In this document: piece after piece, positions 6,714 to 14,857 of the stretch
How positions within the stretch are numbered: the first letter of the stretch is position 1
How the letters are laid out: every line of letters begins with the position of its first letter
Assembly (NCBI GenBank): GCA_910578475.1
Contig: CAJTRK010000043.1
Span: 1-21,187, forward strand
Source of the DNA: an uncultured Lachnospiraceae bacterium
GTDB lineage: Bacteria; Bacillota; Clostridia; Lachnospirales; Lachnospiraceae
DNA length: 21,187 bases
Reading direction: 5' to 3'
Notes under the pieces: generated by a model
The model's input: the letters and a program-made list of their open reading frames with translations, nothing else
Databases searched by the model: none
What the model was told of the DNA's origin: nothing
Translations under genes and position numbers: made by a program

Positions 6714-7868
6714 ATGACAACAAACGAAAAAGCATTACAGCTGCACGAAGAATGGAACGGGAAACTGGAAACGGTCTCAAAAACGCCGGTCAAAACGAGA
6801 GACGACCTGGCGCTTGCCTATACGCCGGGCGTTGCGGAACCCTGTAAAGTAATCGCCAAAGATAAAGATGCCGCTTACACTTATACCTGGAAAGCCAACA
6901 CGATTGCGGTTGTTTCCGACGGCAGCGCAGTTCTTGGTCTCGGCAATATCGGTCCCCACGCGGCAATGCCTGTCATGGAAGGAAAAGCTGTCCTGTTCAA
7001 AGAATTTGGCGGCGTCAATGCGGTTCCTGTCTGTCTGGACACGCAGGATACAGAAGAAATCATCAAAGCCGTGACATATCTCGCCCCGGGCTTTGGCGGC
7101 ATCAATCTGGAAGATATCAGCGCACCCCGCTGCTTTGAAATAGAAGAAAGACTGAAAGCGACACTGGACATTCCCGTATTCCACGATGACCAGCACGGTA
7201 CGGCGATTGTTGTACTGTCCGGCATCATCAACGCGCTGAAAGTCGTTGACAAAAAGAAAGAAGCATGCAAGGTCGTCATAAACGGCGCCGGAAGCGCGGG
7301 CATTGCCATCGCCAAACTGCTCCTGAACTACGGCTTTGTCAATATCATTCTGTGTGACAGCAAGGGCATTATCAGCAAATCGAACGAAAACATGAATCCG
7401 GTCAAGAAACAGATTGCGGAAATCACCAATCTGTCCGGCGAAACAGGAACGCTTGCGGATGCTTTAAAAGGCGCGGATATCTTCATCGGCGTTTCCGCTC
7501 CCGGCGTCGTAACCGCGGAAATGGTAGCTTCCATGAATAAAGATTCCATCCTTTTTGCCATGGCGAATCCGGTTCCCGAAATCATGCCCGACATCGCCAA
7601 AGCCGCAGGTGCGCGCATCGTCGGTACAGGCCGTTCCGATTTCCCGAACCAGATTAATAATGTAGTCGCTTTTCCGGGTATTTTCAAAGGCGCGCTGGAA
7701 GGCCGGGCAAAACAGATTACGGAAGAAATGAAAATGGCTGCGGCCCTCGCCATCGCTTCTCTCGTTCCGGAAGAAGAACTGAACGAAGACAACGTCATGC
7801 CCGAGGCATTTAATCCCAAAGTAGCGGAAACCGTTGCGGAAGCGGTAAAAGCCTGCATCCGTGCATAG
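6714..7868 (+). CDS. NAD(P)-dependent malic enzyme
   Basis: Catalyses oxidative decarboxylation of malate to pyruvate and CO2 with reduction of NAD(P), linking C4 acids to pyruvate in the cytoplasm. At 384 residues it is the short bacterial form without the phosphotransacetylase extension. Visible are the N-terminal AYTPGVAEPC with the catalytic tyrosine (36), the general base lysine in MEGKAVLFKEF (91), metal ligands in LED (132-134) and HDDQHGTA (157-164), the dinucleotide-binding GAGSAG (191-196), and FAMANPVPEI and NQINNVVAFPGIFKGAL near the C-terminus. Aspartate 215 after the second Rossmann strand hints at NAD use, which is inference. It heads a three-gene unit with a 17-bp gap to the next start. 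Confidence 0.97.
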   Translation: MTTNEKALQLHEEWNGKLETVSKTPVKTRDDLALAYTPGVAEPCKVIAKDKDAAYTYTWKANTIAVVSDGSAVLGLGNIGPHAAMPVMEGKAVLFKEFGGVNAVPVCLDTQDTEEIIKAVTYLAPGFGGINLEDISAPRCFEIEERLKATLDIPVFHDDQHGTAIVVLSGIINALKVVDKKKEACKVVINGAGSAGIAIAKLLLNYGFVNIILCDSKGIISKSNENMNPVKKQIAEITNLSGETGTLADALKGADIFIGVSAPGVVTAEMVASMNKDSILFAMANPVPEIMPDIAKAAGARIVGTGRSDFPNQINNVVAFPGIFKGALEGRAKQITEEMKMAAALAIASLVPEEELNEDNVMPEAFNPKVAETVAEAVKACIRA

Positions 7869-7885
7869 TCATCGGAACTTTGATA

Positions 7886-8848
7886 ATGCTGACCCATGAA
7901 CGATGGCTCGGAAAGCCTTACTATTCTCTGGACGCTTACTGTAAGAACACTTATGGAGAAAAACTATACAAAATCGCACTGAACGCCGGGCTGACCTGCC
8001 CCAACAGAGACGGCACGCTTGACACAAGAGGCTGTATCTTCTGCCATGCAGGCGGCAGCGGCGATTTTGCGATTGACATGAAAGCCGTTCCCTCGGTTGC
8101 GGCACAGCTTGCCGAAGGGAAAAAACTTTTCCGGGACAAAAAAACAGGAAATCACTATATCGCTTACTTTCAGGCTTACACAAATACTTACGGCCCTGCT
8201 TCCTATCTCCGCAAAATCTATGAAGACGCGCTTTCGGAAGAGGCCGTCCGCGGTATCTCCATCGCCACCAGACCGGACTGTCTTGGTGAAGATATATTGA
8301 CTATATTGGTCGATATGAAGAAAAAATTCCCTGACAAGTTTGTCTGGATTGAACTTGGCTTACAGACAATCCATGAAAGAACTGCCCGATTTATCAGGCG
8401 CGGCTATGACATCGCCTGTTTTGACAGAGCTGTCAGAATGCTGCACGGCCTTTCCGTTCCTGTGATTGTCCATGTCATCATCGGGCTTCCGGGAGAATCG
8501 GAAGAGGATGTTTACCAGACCATTGACTATCTGAATCATTCCGGCATATGGGGCGTCAAACTACAGCTTCTTCATATTTTGAAAGGAACCGGACTGGAAG
8601 CGCTCTATCGGGACGGAACCCTGTCCGTGCTTTCCAAAGAAGCCTATCTTGAAATTTTGATTCACAGTCTCGAAAGATTATCCCCTGAAACGGTCATTCA
8701 CAGACTGACCGGAGACGGGGCCAGAAACCTGTTGCTGGCTCCCCTGTGGAGTCTGAACAAAAGAGATGTATTAAATTCTCTGCATCATGAAATGAAAATC
8801 CGGCAGACATTTCAGGGCCGGCTGAAGGAAGGAGGCGCTCAGGCATGA
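7886..8848 (+). CDS. TIGR01212 family radical SAM protein (YhcC/YtqA-like)
   Basis: A radical S-adenosylmethionine enzyme of the TIGR01212 group, related to E. coli YhcC and B. subtilis YtqA. Three cysteines in CPNRDGTLDTRGCIFC bind the iron-sulphur cluster in the spacing C-x11-C-x2-C, which is typical of this group rather than the common CxxxCxxC. Further marks are YFQAYTNTYGP, ISIATRPDCL, WIELGLQT and VHVIIGLPGE. Its substrate is unknown here. The frame also permits a TTG start at 7880; the ATG at 7886 is preferred, giving 320 residues. It follows the malic enzyme closely and overlaps the next gene by four bases (ATGA), so the two are translationally coupled. Confidence 0.92.
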   Translation: MLTHERWLGKPYYSLDAYCKNTYGEKLYKIALNAGLTCPNRDGTLDTRGCIFCHAGGSGDFAIDMKAVPSVAAQLAEGKKLFRDKKTGNHYIAYFQAYTNTYGPASYLRKIYEDALSEEAVRGISIATRPDCLGEDILTILVDMKKKFPDKFVWIELGLQTIHERTARFIRRGYDIACFDRAVRMLHGLSVPVIVHVIIGLPGESEEDVYQTIDYLNHSGIWGVKLQLLHILKGTGLEALYRDGTLSVLSKEAYLEILIHSLERLSPETVIHRLTGDGARNLLLAPLWSLNKRDVLNSLHHEMKIRQTFQGRLKEGGAQA

Positions 8849-9405
8849 AACAGGAGCCGCTTCAAACAAATCCCGCAAATATTGATACTTTAAATAAAGA
8901 CGTTCTGATTTTCTATAAATTAATCGTTCTGTATATGTTAAACCGGGCTGCCTTTCCGATTACGAAAGCGCAGGTTGCAGATTTTATTCTGGAAAAAGAG
9001 TATATGGACTTTTTCACATTGCAGCAGGTTTTTGCAGAGCTGAGCGCTTCGGAAATGATTTCCACCAAATCCATCCGTAACCGCACGCATCTCGCCATTA
9101 CGGAGGAAGGCCGGGAAACACTGTATCTTTTCCAGAACCGCATCAGCAGTTCCACCAGAGAAAAAATCGATGCTTTTTTCCGGGAAAACGCGATGGAAAT
9201 GCGAAATGAAGTGTCTATTCTCGCCGATTATTATAAATCCACCTCCGGCGAATATGAAGCCCACCTGACCGCTTCGGAACGGAATATCCGTCTGGTCGAT
9301 ATTACTTTGTCGGTTCCCGATGCGGAGACGGCTTCAGCCATCTGCGACAACTGGCAGAAAAAAAATCAGGCCATCTACCAACATTTAATAGAGCAGCTTT
9401 TCTAA
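8845..9405 (+). CDS. DUF4364 family protein
   Basis: A 186-residue protein resembling the clostridial DUF4364 family, with the characteristic KLIVLYMLNRAAFPITKAQV (about 26-45), then ILEKEYMDFFTLQQ (48-61). The N-terminal half looks like a winged helix, with LAITEEGRETLYLF close to the wing, suggesting a small DNA-binding or regulatory protein; no function is established. Its ATG overlaps the stop of the radical SAM gene. The stop codon sits in the loop of the terminator that ends the operon. Confidence 0.85.
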   Translation: MKQEPLQTNPANIDTLNKDVLIFYKLIVLYMLNRAAFPITKAQVADFILEKEYMDFFTLQQVFAELSASEMISTKSIRNRTHLAITEEGRETLYLFQNRISSSTREKIDAFFRENAMEMRNEVSILADYYKSTSGEYEAHLTASERNIRLVDITLSVPDAETASAICDNWQKKNQAIYQHLIEQLF

Positions 9406-9425
9406 ATGAAAAGCTGCTCTTTCTT
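9391..9425 (+). terminator. Strong intrinsic terminator of the malic enzyme operon
   Basis: A perfect 12-bp stem GAGCAGCTTTTC/GAAAAGCTGCTC (9391-9402 with 9408-9419), a five-base loop and TTTCTT. The left arm is coding, and the DUF4364 stop codon TAA (9403-9405) lies in the loop. It may also serve the convergent gene ending at 9445. Confidence 0.92.
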
Positions 9426-9444
9426 CAGGCCATCTGTCTGTGTT

Positions 9445-11580
9445 TTAATGATTTCTGATAATCTCGCTCCAGCTCGAAACCCCGATAATCCGCAGTGCGA
9501 AATCCGTATAGGCCGCCGACTGGTCGGTATCTACATATTTATACGCGTCATAAATGGATTTGCGATGTCCTTCCAGCGTGTTGATGCCGAGCGCAAGTCC
9601 CTGCGCAATTTCCAGCGAAGCGTCTGTCTCTCTGGAGAAAAGCATGCTGTCAATATACTGGTTCGCTTCTATGACTTTATAGGCATACACAAACGAAGCC
9701 GCCTGCAAATCCTGTCCCTGGGAAGAAGTATATCCTATCTCGCTCAAAATGACATGCCGCACTTCTCCGGAATCCGTCAGAAACTCTTCCTTCTGCAGAT
9801 AATCTGTCAGCACATGAATGTTTCGGATGGAAATGACCGGCGTCGTTTCGGAATCCAGGATATAGGTTCCGGCTCTCCCCGCCGTACTCCATGCTTTGGC
9901 GCTTGTCAGCGGGTAATTGTACGGATGCTGCGCCACGCCCCAGTCGATGTTTCCGCCGCTCTTAATATTCCGGTTAAATTCGTCCACAATTTCTTTGGAA
10001 CTGTACCCGTTATTGGAATAGAGGCTTTTGCCCCATTGCTGGTCAATCGAAATATAAACGCGGGCATTCGCGTTAATGCTCAGAATCGCATTGTAGAAAA
10101 TACGGAACGCCTTTGCATATTCTTCCACATAACTTGCCGTATCCATATATTCGATATAGTTCCATTCGCTTCGTGCATTGATTTCGTTTCCGATAATCCA
10201 GTTCATGACCACGCCGTGTCCGTTCCCGGAGTAACGGCTCGCCAGAAACGAAGCCACCGCGGCAAGATATTCCGTTCCTCCTTCATCAGCCGCATTGAAC
10301 GCAAAATACGGCGCTTTTCCGCCGGAACGCGCGAGCGGATGAATCAGAACTCCAGTATAATTGGAAATATCATTCAGAATAATCGCCGTCGTCGTAATGC
10401 CCTTATTCGTCAGCGTCGAGAAAATGTAATCATATTCCGCAACTATCTGCCCGTTAAAATAATAATCTTTTCCGTTATAAGAATAGACCACCGTCGGATA
10501 AATCTCGTTGCTCGTAAATCCGAGAATCCTGCTGAGCGGAATATTATAGGCGGCATGTTTTACGCCCAGGTCGTCCAGTTCGTTGCCGGCGAGCTTCTCT
10601 GGGTCAACAAGCAGTCCCTTTTTCGATTGGGTCGAGATAAAAGCCGGACTGTACCTGGCAATCGCTTCCGGATTCGTGATATACTTTGGTTTGCTGATTG
10701 CAACAAATTCTCCGTCTTTCCGAACCGCCACGACAAACTTTGAAAAAAGTCTGGAGCCGACCGTATTGTAATTCAGATTGACTGAAAAAGTCAAATTCAC
10801 GTCTTTCTGGTCTTCCACGATATATTCTTCGCTGCTCAGTTCGGTTTCATATGTTTTTTCCTCAAACAGATAATAATATCCGTCGTCACTGACTGCCAGA
10901 CCGGGCGCGGACATCGTTATATCAATCTTTCCGGTCTCACTGTTGATGACACAGCTCTCTATCGTCGCAAAATCCGCCGTATTTTCTTCCGTCAGTTTGA
11001 TTTCCGGCGGCCTGTTGCGCATACCGTGTATCATATATCCCGCCGCGTCAGTCAACGCCCTGGCGGCGTCTTTACCGGCCTCTTTCTTTAACTGGTCTTT
11101 CATCAGATTCCGCTTATGCTGTGTCTGGCTGTATTCGGCAAGCTCTACCGCTTCCATATGTACCATCGCTTCGATTGCCGCGTTCTCGGCATCGATAACC
11201 GCCGCCTGGTTCCGGATTCTGAGAAACACCACAGCCGCAAAAGCGGCAGCGACTACAAAAACCGCCGCCGACACAAGTATCGGTTTTTTCCTGTTCTTCC
11301 GGCTCTTGTTATCCTTTTGTTTCTTATCGTCCGTTCCATTGACCAATACGGTCTCAGTCACTGTTTCCGTGACTGACTCCGTTATCGTGGTCCCCGATTC
11401 CGTTTCCTCCAGCATGATTTCCTCAATCTGAAGCGCTTCTTCCAGAACCTTATCCTGATTTTTCTTTAATTCCAGCTTCTTCTTTTCTTCTTCGAGCTTT
11501 TTTTTGATAAGAATCCGTTTTTCCTTTTTTGTCTTCTTATCCTCTTTCTTCCGGTCTTCCAACTGACTATTCTGATTCAT
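9445..11580 (-). CDS. Membrane-anchored DUF5722-like putative glycoside hydrolase
   Basis: A 711-residue type II membrane protein. Residues 1-98 are cytoplasmic and very charged, with a lysine/glutamate coiled coil (about 10-60) and a Thr/Glu/Val stretch (64-80). One membrane segment follows (about 100-120), then a helical stalk, a beta-rich domain (about 190-300) and a barrel-like domain (about 310-705). The barrel carries WIIGNEIN with glutamate 466 and VILSEIGYTS with glutamate 614, which fit the acid/base and nucleophile of clan GH-A glycosidases. The whole resembles DUF5722 proteins. The substrate is unknown and activity is inferred. It overlaps the end of rarA by 14 bases, so is probably translated by coupling. 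The cytoplasmic coiled coil is unusual for a secreted-type enzyme. Confidence 0.75.
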   Translation of the reverse strand: MNQNSQLEDRKKEDKKTKKEKRILIKKKLEEEKKKLELKKNQDKVLEEALQIEEIMLEETESGTTITESVTETVTETVLVNGTDDKKQKDNKSRKNRKKPILVSAAVFVVAAAFAAVVFLRIRNQAAVIDAENAAIEAMVHMEAVELAEYSQTQHKRNLMKDQLKKEAGKDAARALTDAAGYMIHGMRNRPPEIKLTEENTADFATIESCVINSETGKIDITMSAPGLAVSDDGYYYLFEEKTYETELSSEEYIVEDQKDVNLTFSVNLNYNTVGSRLFSKFVVAVRKDGEFVAISKPKYITNPEAIARYSPAFISTQSKKGLLVDPEKLAGNELDDLGVKHAAYNIPLSRILGFTSNEIYPTVVYSYNGKDYYFNGQIVAEYDYIFSTLTNKGITTTAIILNDISNYTGVLIHPLARSGGKAPYFAFNAADEGGTEYLAAVASFLASRYSGNGHGVVMNWIIGNEINARSEWNYIEYMDTASYVEEYAKAFRIFYNAILSINANARVYISIDQQWGKSLYSNNGYSSKEIVDEFNRNIKSGGNIDWGVAQHPYNYPLTSAKAWSTAGRAGTYILDSETTPVISIRNIHVLTDYLQKEEFLTDSGEVRHVILSEIGYTSSQGQDLQAASFVYAYKVIEANQYIDSMLFSRETDASLEIAQGLALGINTLEGHRKSIYDAYKYVDTDQSAAYTDFALRIIGVSSWSEIIRNH

Positions 11581-12904
11581 CTGCCGCTTCTTCCTTTATC
11601 CGTTTCATATGTTCCTTTATTTTCACTTCATATCCGTTCCCGGAAGGACTGTAAAACTCTCTTCCGTTTAATTCATAAGGCAGGTATTGCTGCTTTACAT
11701 AATGGTTCGGATAATTATGTGCATATTTATAACCGGTTCCATGCCCCAGTTTGGCCGCCCCCTTATAATGCGCATCCTGTAAATGCGTCGGAATCGCCAG
11801 GTTCCCTGTCTGCTGCACCGCCTCCATCGCCGTAAAAATTGCCTGGCTGCTGGCATTGCTCTTTGGCGCGCAGGCGATATAAGCCGCTGCCTGCGCCAGA
11901 ATAATCTGCGCTTCCGGCATCCCCACACGTTCTACCGCAAGGGAAGCGCTGACCGCCACAGTCAAAGCATTCGGGTCCGCATTTCCAACATCTTCCGCCG
12001 CGCATATCATCATTCTTCTCGCGATAAAAGTCACGCTTTCCCCGGCATAAAGCATCCTTCCAAGATAGTAGACTGCCGCATCCGGGTCGGAGCCACGCAT
12101 GCTTTTGATAAAAGCCGACACCGTGTCATAATGGTTATCGCCCGTTTTATCATACCGGATGACCCGCTTCTGAATACATTCCTGCGCTACCGGAAGCGTC
12201 AGATGTATCTTTCCGTCGTCGCTCCTTTCCGTCGTCATAACGCCAAGCTCTACCGCGTTTAAGGCATGTCTGGCATCTCCGCCGGAAAGCTCCGCAAGAA
12301 ATGCAAGCGCTTCCTCCTCTATAACGGCGTCATAAGCTCCCATGCCCTTTTCTTTATCATATACGGCGCGCAGAAGCAATGCCCTGATATCCTCCCTCGA
12401 CAAGGGCTTCAATTCAAACACGATAGAACGGGATATTAACGCGCCGTTCACTTCAAAATAGGGATTCTCGGTCGTCGCACCGATGAGAATGAGCGTTCCA
12501 TCCTCCACAAACGGAAGGAGGTAATCCTGTTGTCCCTTATTGAAACGATGAATCTCGTCGATAAAAAGAATTGTTTTCTTTCCGTACATGCCGCCGACGT
12601 TCTTCGCCTGCTCCACGACGGCTTCCATATCCTTCTTCCCCGCCACCGTCGCATTGATTTGCGTAAATTCCGCGCTTGTCGTATTGGCAATGACTTTGGC
12701 AAGCGTCGTCTTCCCGGTTCCCGGCGGCCCGTAAAAAATGATAGAGCTGAGCTTATCCGCCTGAATAGCGCGGTAAAGCAATTTATCTTTTCCGATAATA
12801 TGCTGCTGCCCTACCACCTCATCCAGCGTCAGCGGTCTCAGTCTCGCCGCCAGAGGGGCTTCCTTTTCCATATTCGTATTTCGCATATATTCAAATAAAT
12901 CCAT
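11567..12904 (-). CDS. rarA: Replication-associated recombination protein A (RarA/MgsA)
   Basis: RarA is an AAA+ ATPase, related to clamp loaders, that acts at stalled replication forks together with single-strand binding protein. The 445 residues include the start motif RLRPLTLDEVVGQ (21-33), Walker A GPPGTGKT (59-66), Walker B ILFIDEIHR (112-120), sensor 1 GATTENP (142-148) and the arginine finger ISRS (157-160). The C-terminal tetramerisation domain shows GSDPDAAVYYLGRML and AHNYPNHYV. The length matches the family. The ribosome site is weak (GGCGGAT). It has its own promoter and is co-transcribed with the downstream membrane glycosidase-like gene, with which it has no known functional tie. 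Confidence 0.97.
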   Translation of the reverse strand: MDLFEYMRNTNMEKEAPLAARLRPLTLDEVVGQQHIIGKDKLLYRAIQADKLSSIIFYGPPGTGKTTLAKVIANTTSAEFTQINATVAGKKDMEAVVEQAKNVGGMYGKKTILFIDEIHRFNKGQQDYLLPFVEDGTLILIGATTENPYFEVNGALISRSIVFELKPLSREDIRALLLRAVYDKEKGMGAYDAVIEEEALAFLAELSGGDARHALNAVELGVMTTERSDDGKIHLTLPVAQECIQKRVIRYDKTGDNHYDTVSAFIKSMRGSDPDAAVYYLGRMLYAGESVTFIARRMMICAAEDVGNADPNALTVAVSASLAVERVGMPEAQIILAQAAAYIACAPKSNASSQAIFTAMEAVQQTGNLAIPTHLQDAHYKGAAKLGHGTGYKYAHNYPNHYVKQQYLPYELNGREFYSPSGNGYEVKIKEHMKRIKEEAADESE

Positions 12905-12950
12905 CTTATCCGCCGCATACTTTCCGGTTTTGTGTTCTTTCGTTCTTTCT

Positions 12951-12979
12951 ATCTTACCATTTCAGGGCGAAAAGCGCAA
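12951..12979 (-). promoter_or_regulatory. Promoter of rarA
   Basis: On the minus strand TTGCGC (12974-12979), 17 bases, then TAAGAT (12951-12956) preceded by TGG, an extended -10. This gives a leader of about 40 bases to the rarA start. Confidence 0.55.
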
Positions 12980-13021
12980 ATATAATATATTCCAGCCCTT
13001 CATTTCTCCGGAAAGATATAC

Positions 13022-13027
13022 TATAAT
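13022..13027 (+). promoter_or_regulatory. -10 box for the GNAT gene
   Basis: A perfect TATAAT with a poor -35 (TTCATT at 12999-13004, 17 bases upstream). It leaves a leader of about 50 bases that contains a short GC stem (CCCGC with GCGGG) before the GGAGG ribosome site. Confidence 0.45.
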
Positions 13028-13085
13028 GAATAAAACCCCGCCGGCACTTCCGCGGGCATTTCACATCATCGACGGAGGAACTCTT

Positions 13086-13646
13086 ATGAAAATTTACGAA
13101 CAATTCCCATCCTTTGAAAACGACGCTTTTCTCCTGCGCCCCGTTATCAGGGAAGACTGTGACGACTTGCTGAAAGTATACAGCGATAAGAACGCGCTGC
13201 CTTTTTTTAACAGCGACAACTGTGACGGAGACAATTTTTATTATGCAACAAAAGAACGGATGACGGACGCAATTGATTTCTGGCAGAGCGCCTATGAAAA
13301 GCAATGGTTCGCAAGATGGAGCATTATGGATAAATCCTCTGAAAAAGTAATCGGCACGATTGAATTATGCCGCCGCGCCTCAGAAGACGCTTTCAACGAC
13401 GCCGCAATACTGCGCATCGACGTCAGAAGCGATTACGAAAAAGAAAGGGTCCTGTCGGAAATCTGCTCTCTCATTATCCCACCGGTTTTTGACCTGTTCG
13501 ACTGTCTGCAGGTCATTACAAAAGTCCCGATTTATGCGGTAGAAAGAACTTTGGCAATGCAAAAAGCGGGCTTCCGGAAATCCGAACATCTCCTGATTGG
13601 CAAGACCGGGTATGCGTACGATGGATATTGGCGTATGGAAAAATAA
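13086..13646 (+). CDS. GNAT family N-acetyltransferase (RimJ/RimL-like)
   Basis: A 186-residue protein of the RimL-like GNAT type, which moves an acetyl group from acetyl-CoA to an amine. It starts MKIYEQFPSFENDAFLLRPV, the usual beginning for this group (a beta strand ending LRP), then CDDLLKVYSD. The core strands are recognisable in RWSIMDKSSEKVIGTIEL and ILRIDVRSDYEKE, and the C-terminus has AMQKAGFRKSEHL. The acetyl-CoA P-loop (RxxGxG/A) is not obvious in YEKERVLSEIC, so catalytic competence is uncertain. The ATG at 13086 is chosen because GGAGG lies seven bases upstream; the open frame extends back to 12930 without support. The substrate cannot be told. Confidence 0.8.
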   Translation: MKIYEQFPSFENDAFLLRPVIREDCDDLLKVYSDKNALPFFNSDNCDGDNFYYATKERMTDAIDFWQSAYEKQWFARWSIMDKSSEKVIGTIELCRRASEDAFNDAAILRIDVRSDYEKERVLSEICSLIIPPVFDLFDCLQVITKVPIYAVERTLAMQKAGFRKSEHLLIGKTGYAYDGYWRMEK

Positions 13647-13656
13647 AAAACGCGGA

Positions 13657-13700
13657 GGGCTGCCGCTTTAATGAATAAAGATTTTGTGAAGCGGCAGCCC
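13657..13700. terminator. Bidirectional hairpin between convergent genes
   Basis: A perfect 12-bp GC-rich stem GGGCTGCCGCTT/AAGCGGCAGCCC (13657-13668 with 13689-13700) with a 20-base loop fills the gap between the ends of the GNAT and hydrolase genes. On the minus strand a run of six T follows eight bases after the stem; the plus side has no T-run. Confidence 0.75.
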
Positions 13701-14543
13701 CTATATAAACAGAACTTCCAAATCTTCCGGCACATACAGTTTTCCCTGAAAATACCGGCTTCCTTCTTCCGTATACAGTCTTTTTCTGTCCGGCAGATTC
13801 CTGTCCTCGGTATGATACAGAAGCAGATTTCGAACACCGAGCGCTTCGGCAGTCTCACAGGCATCTTTGACCGTCGAATGATGCTTTTCATAAGGCCCAA
13901 AAATATCCGCCTGAGCATGCAGACAAAACGCTTCGTGCAAAAGCCATTCGCTGTTCTCCACATATGCCCGCACACACGGATTGTAAGGTTCATCTCCGCA
14001 GCAGACGAATTTTTTCCCGTTGTCCAGCTCCATGCAAAAACCAAACTGCTTATCTTTCGTAGAATGAATGTCAAAAAAAGTGACCTTTCGTCCAAGTATC
14101 TGCCGCGTTTCTCCGTCTTTTACGACGATAAAATGTGTATGCTTGCTTACATAATTCCACTGATTTTCCCAAAGCAGCTCTTTCAACATCGCCTTCAGCA
14201 GCTCTATGACTTCTTCATGTCCGTATACGTTCAATTCTTTTTCGGATTTGTTCTTTTCACCCGCCCTGACGGACACAGCATTTTCCTTTTTCCGCTGCAT
14301 CCCGCTCTGGCATATTTTGCGGATGACCCAGATAATACCAAGTATATGGTCGATATGCTTATGCGTAACAAAGATTTCGTCAATATCCGTACAATCATAT
14401 CCGGCATTCTTTAACTGACGCAATATCGTATTTCCACCACCGCCGTCAATTAAAAAATTCCCGTTTTCGTCATTTATCATAAAACAAGTATTGTAACAAT
14501 CCGTTACCATCGCGTTTCCTGTGCCGAGCATTGTCATTTTCAT
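13701..14543 (-). CDS. Metallo-beta-lactamase fold hydrolase, RNase Z-like
   Basis: A 280-residue hydrolase with the zinc-binding THKHIDHILG (60-69; HxHxDH complete), the strand FLIDGGGGNT (30-39), CGDEPYNP with aspartate 184, HEAF (203-206), HHST (221-224) and a late YHTEDR (243-248). The pattern of late histidines resembles RNase Z and arylsulfatase-like relatives, but the exosite arm of tRNase Z is not evident and an insertion (about 80-105) is charged and low in complexity. Many proteins of this type are broad phosphodiesterases or lactonases of unknown substrate. The ATG overlaps the stop of the small gene upstream (ATGA), indicating coupling. Confidence 0.85.
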   Translation of the reverse strand: MKMTMLGTGNAMVTDCYNTCFMINDENGNFLIDGGGGNTILRQLKNAGYDCTDIDEIFVTHKHIDHILGIIWVIRKICQSGMQRKKENAVSVRAGEKNKSEKELNVYGHEEVIELLKAMLKELLWENQWNYVSKHTHFIVVKDGETRQILGRKVTFFDIHSTKDKQFGFCMELDNGKKFVCCGDEPYNPCVRAYVENSEWLLHEAFCLHAQADIFGPYEKHHSTVKDACETAEALGVRNLLLYHTEDRNLPDRKRLYTEEGSRYFQGKLYVPEDLEVLFI

Positions 14544-14713
14544 GAAAAAACTATCCTTTCCTGTTCCCGCAGCATTTCCTGAAACTCCCGCAGACCGGAC
14601 TGCGCGGCATCCTTATAGTTATTGGAAGCATTCATCTCGATTTTCTGTATGACTGCATTCAGCTGCTTATTTTTCCCTGCTTTTTGAAACCTGTGTAAAA
14701 GTCCCTGCCCCAT
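14540..14713 (-). CDS. Small hypothetical protein
   Basis: A 57-residue, soluble, charged, probably helical protein of unknown family (start MGQGLLHRFQKAGKN, ending MLREQERIVFS). The frame stays open to an ATG at 14746, but AGGGGGAG lies inside that extension, nine bases before the ATG at 14713, so the shorter form is preferred. The stop codon overlaps the start of the hydrolase gene by four bases. This arrangement, together with a good ribosome site, argues that it is real. No motif or membrane segment is visible. Confidence 0.6.
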   Translation of the reverse strand: MGQGLLHRFQKAGKNKQLNAVIQKIEMNASNNYKDAAQSGLREFQEMLREQERIVFS

Positions 14714-14752
14714 TGTCCATTTCTCCCCCTGAAAATGTTTCACCAAATTTTG

Positions 14753-14781
14753 TTGACATTCTGACGTGTTCCTGATATGCT
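14753..14781 (+). promoter_or_regulatory. Promoter-like sequence upstream of the transposase remnant
   Basis: A perfect TTGACA (14753-14758), 17 bases, and TATGCT (14776-14781) point toward the broken transposase gene. It could still drive a transcript across the remnant, antisense to the end of the antiporter operon. Confidence 0.55.
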
Positions 14782-14857
14782 TTTTTACCAGTCAAATCGA
14801 TGGAGCTGTCTGCTCTATATTATTGAATTTATCACATCATTCTAAGGAAGACTTATC

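Noticed and set aside
9406..10743. Long open frame (445 codons) on the plus strand
   Set aside because: It is antisense to the well-supported DUF5722-like gene, has no ribosome site of its own beyond the terminator, and its translation is rich in Arg and low-order sequence typical of a shadow frame.
12930..13085. N-terminal extension of the GNAT protein
   Set aside because: The extension would overlap the promoter region, has no ribosome site, and the ATG at 13086 has GGAGG at an ideal distance.
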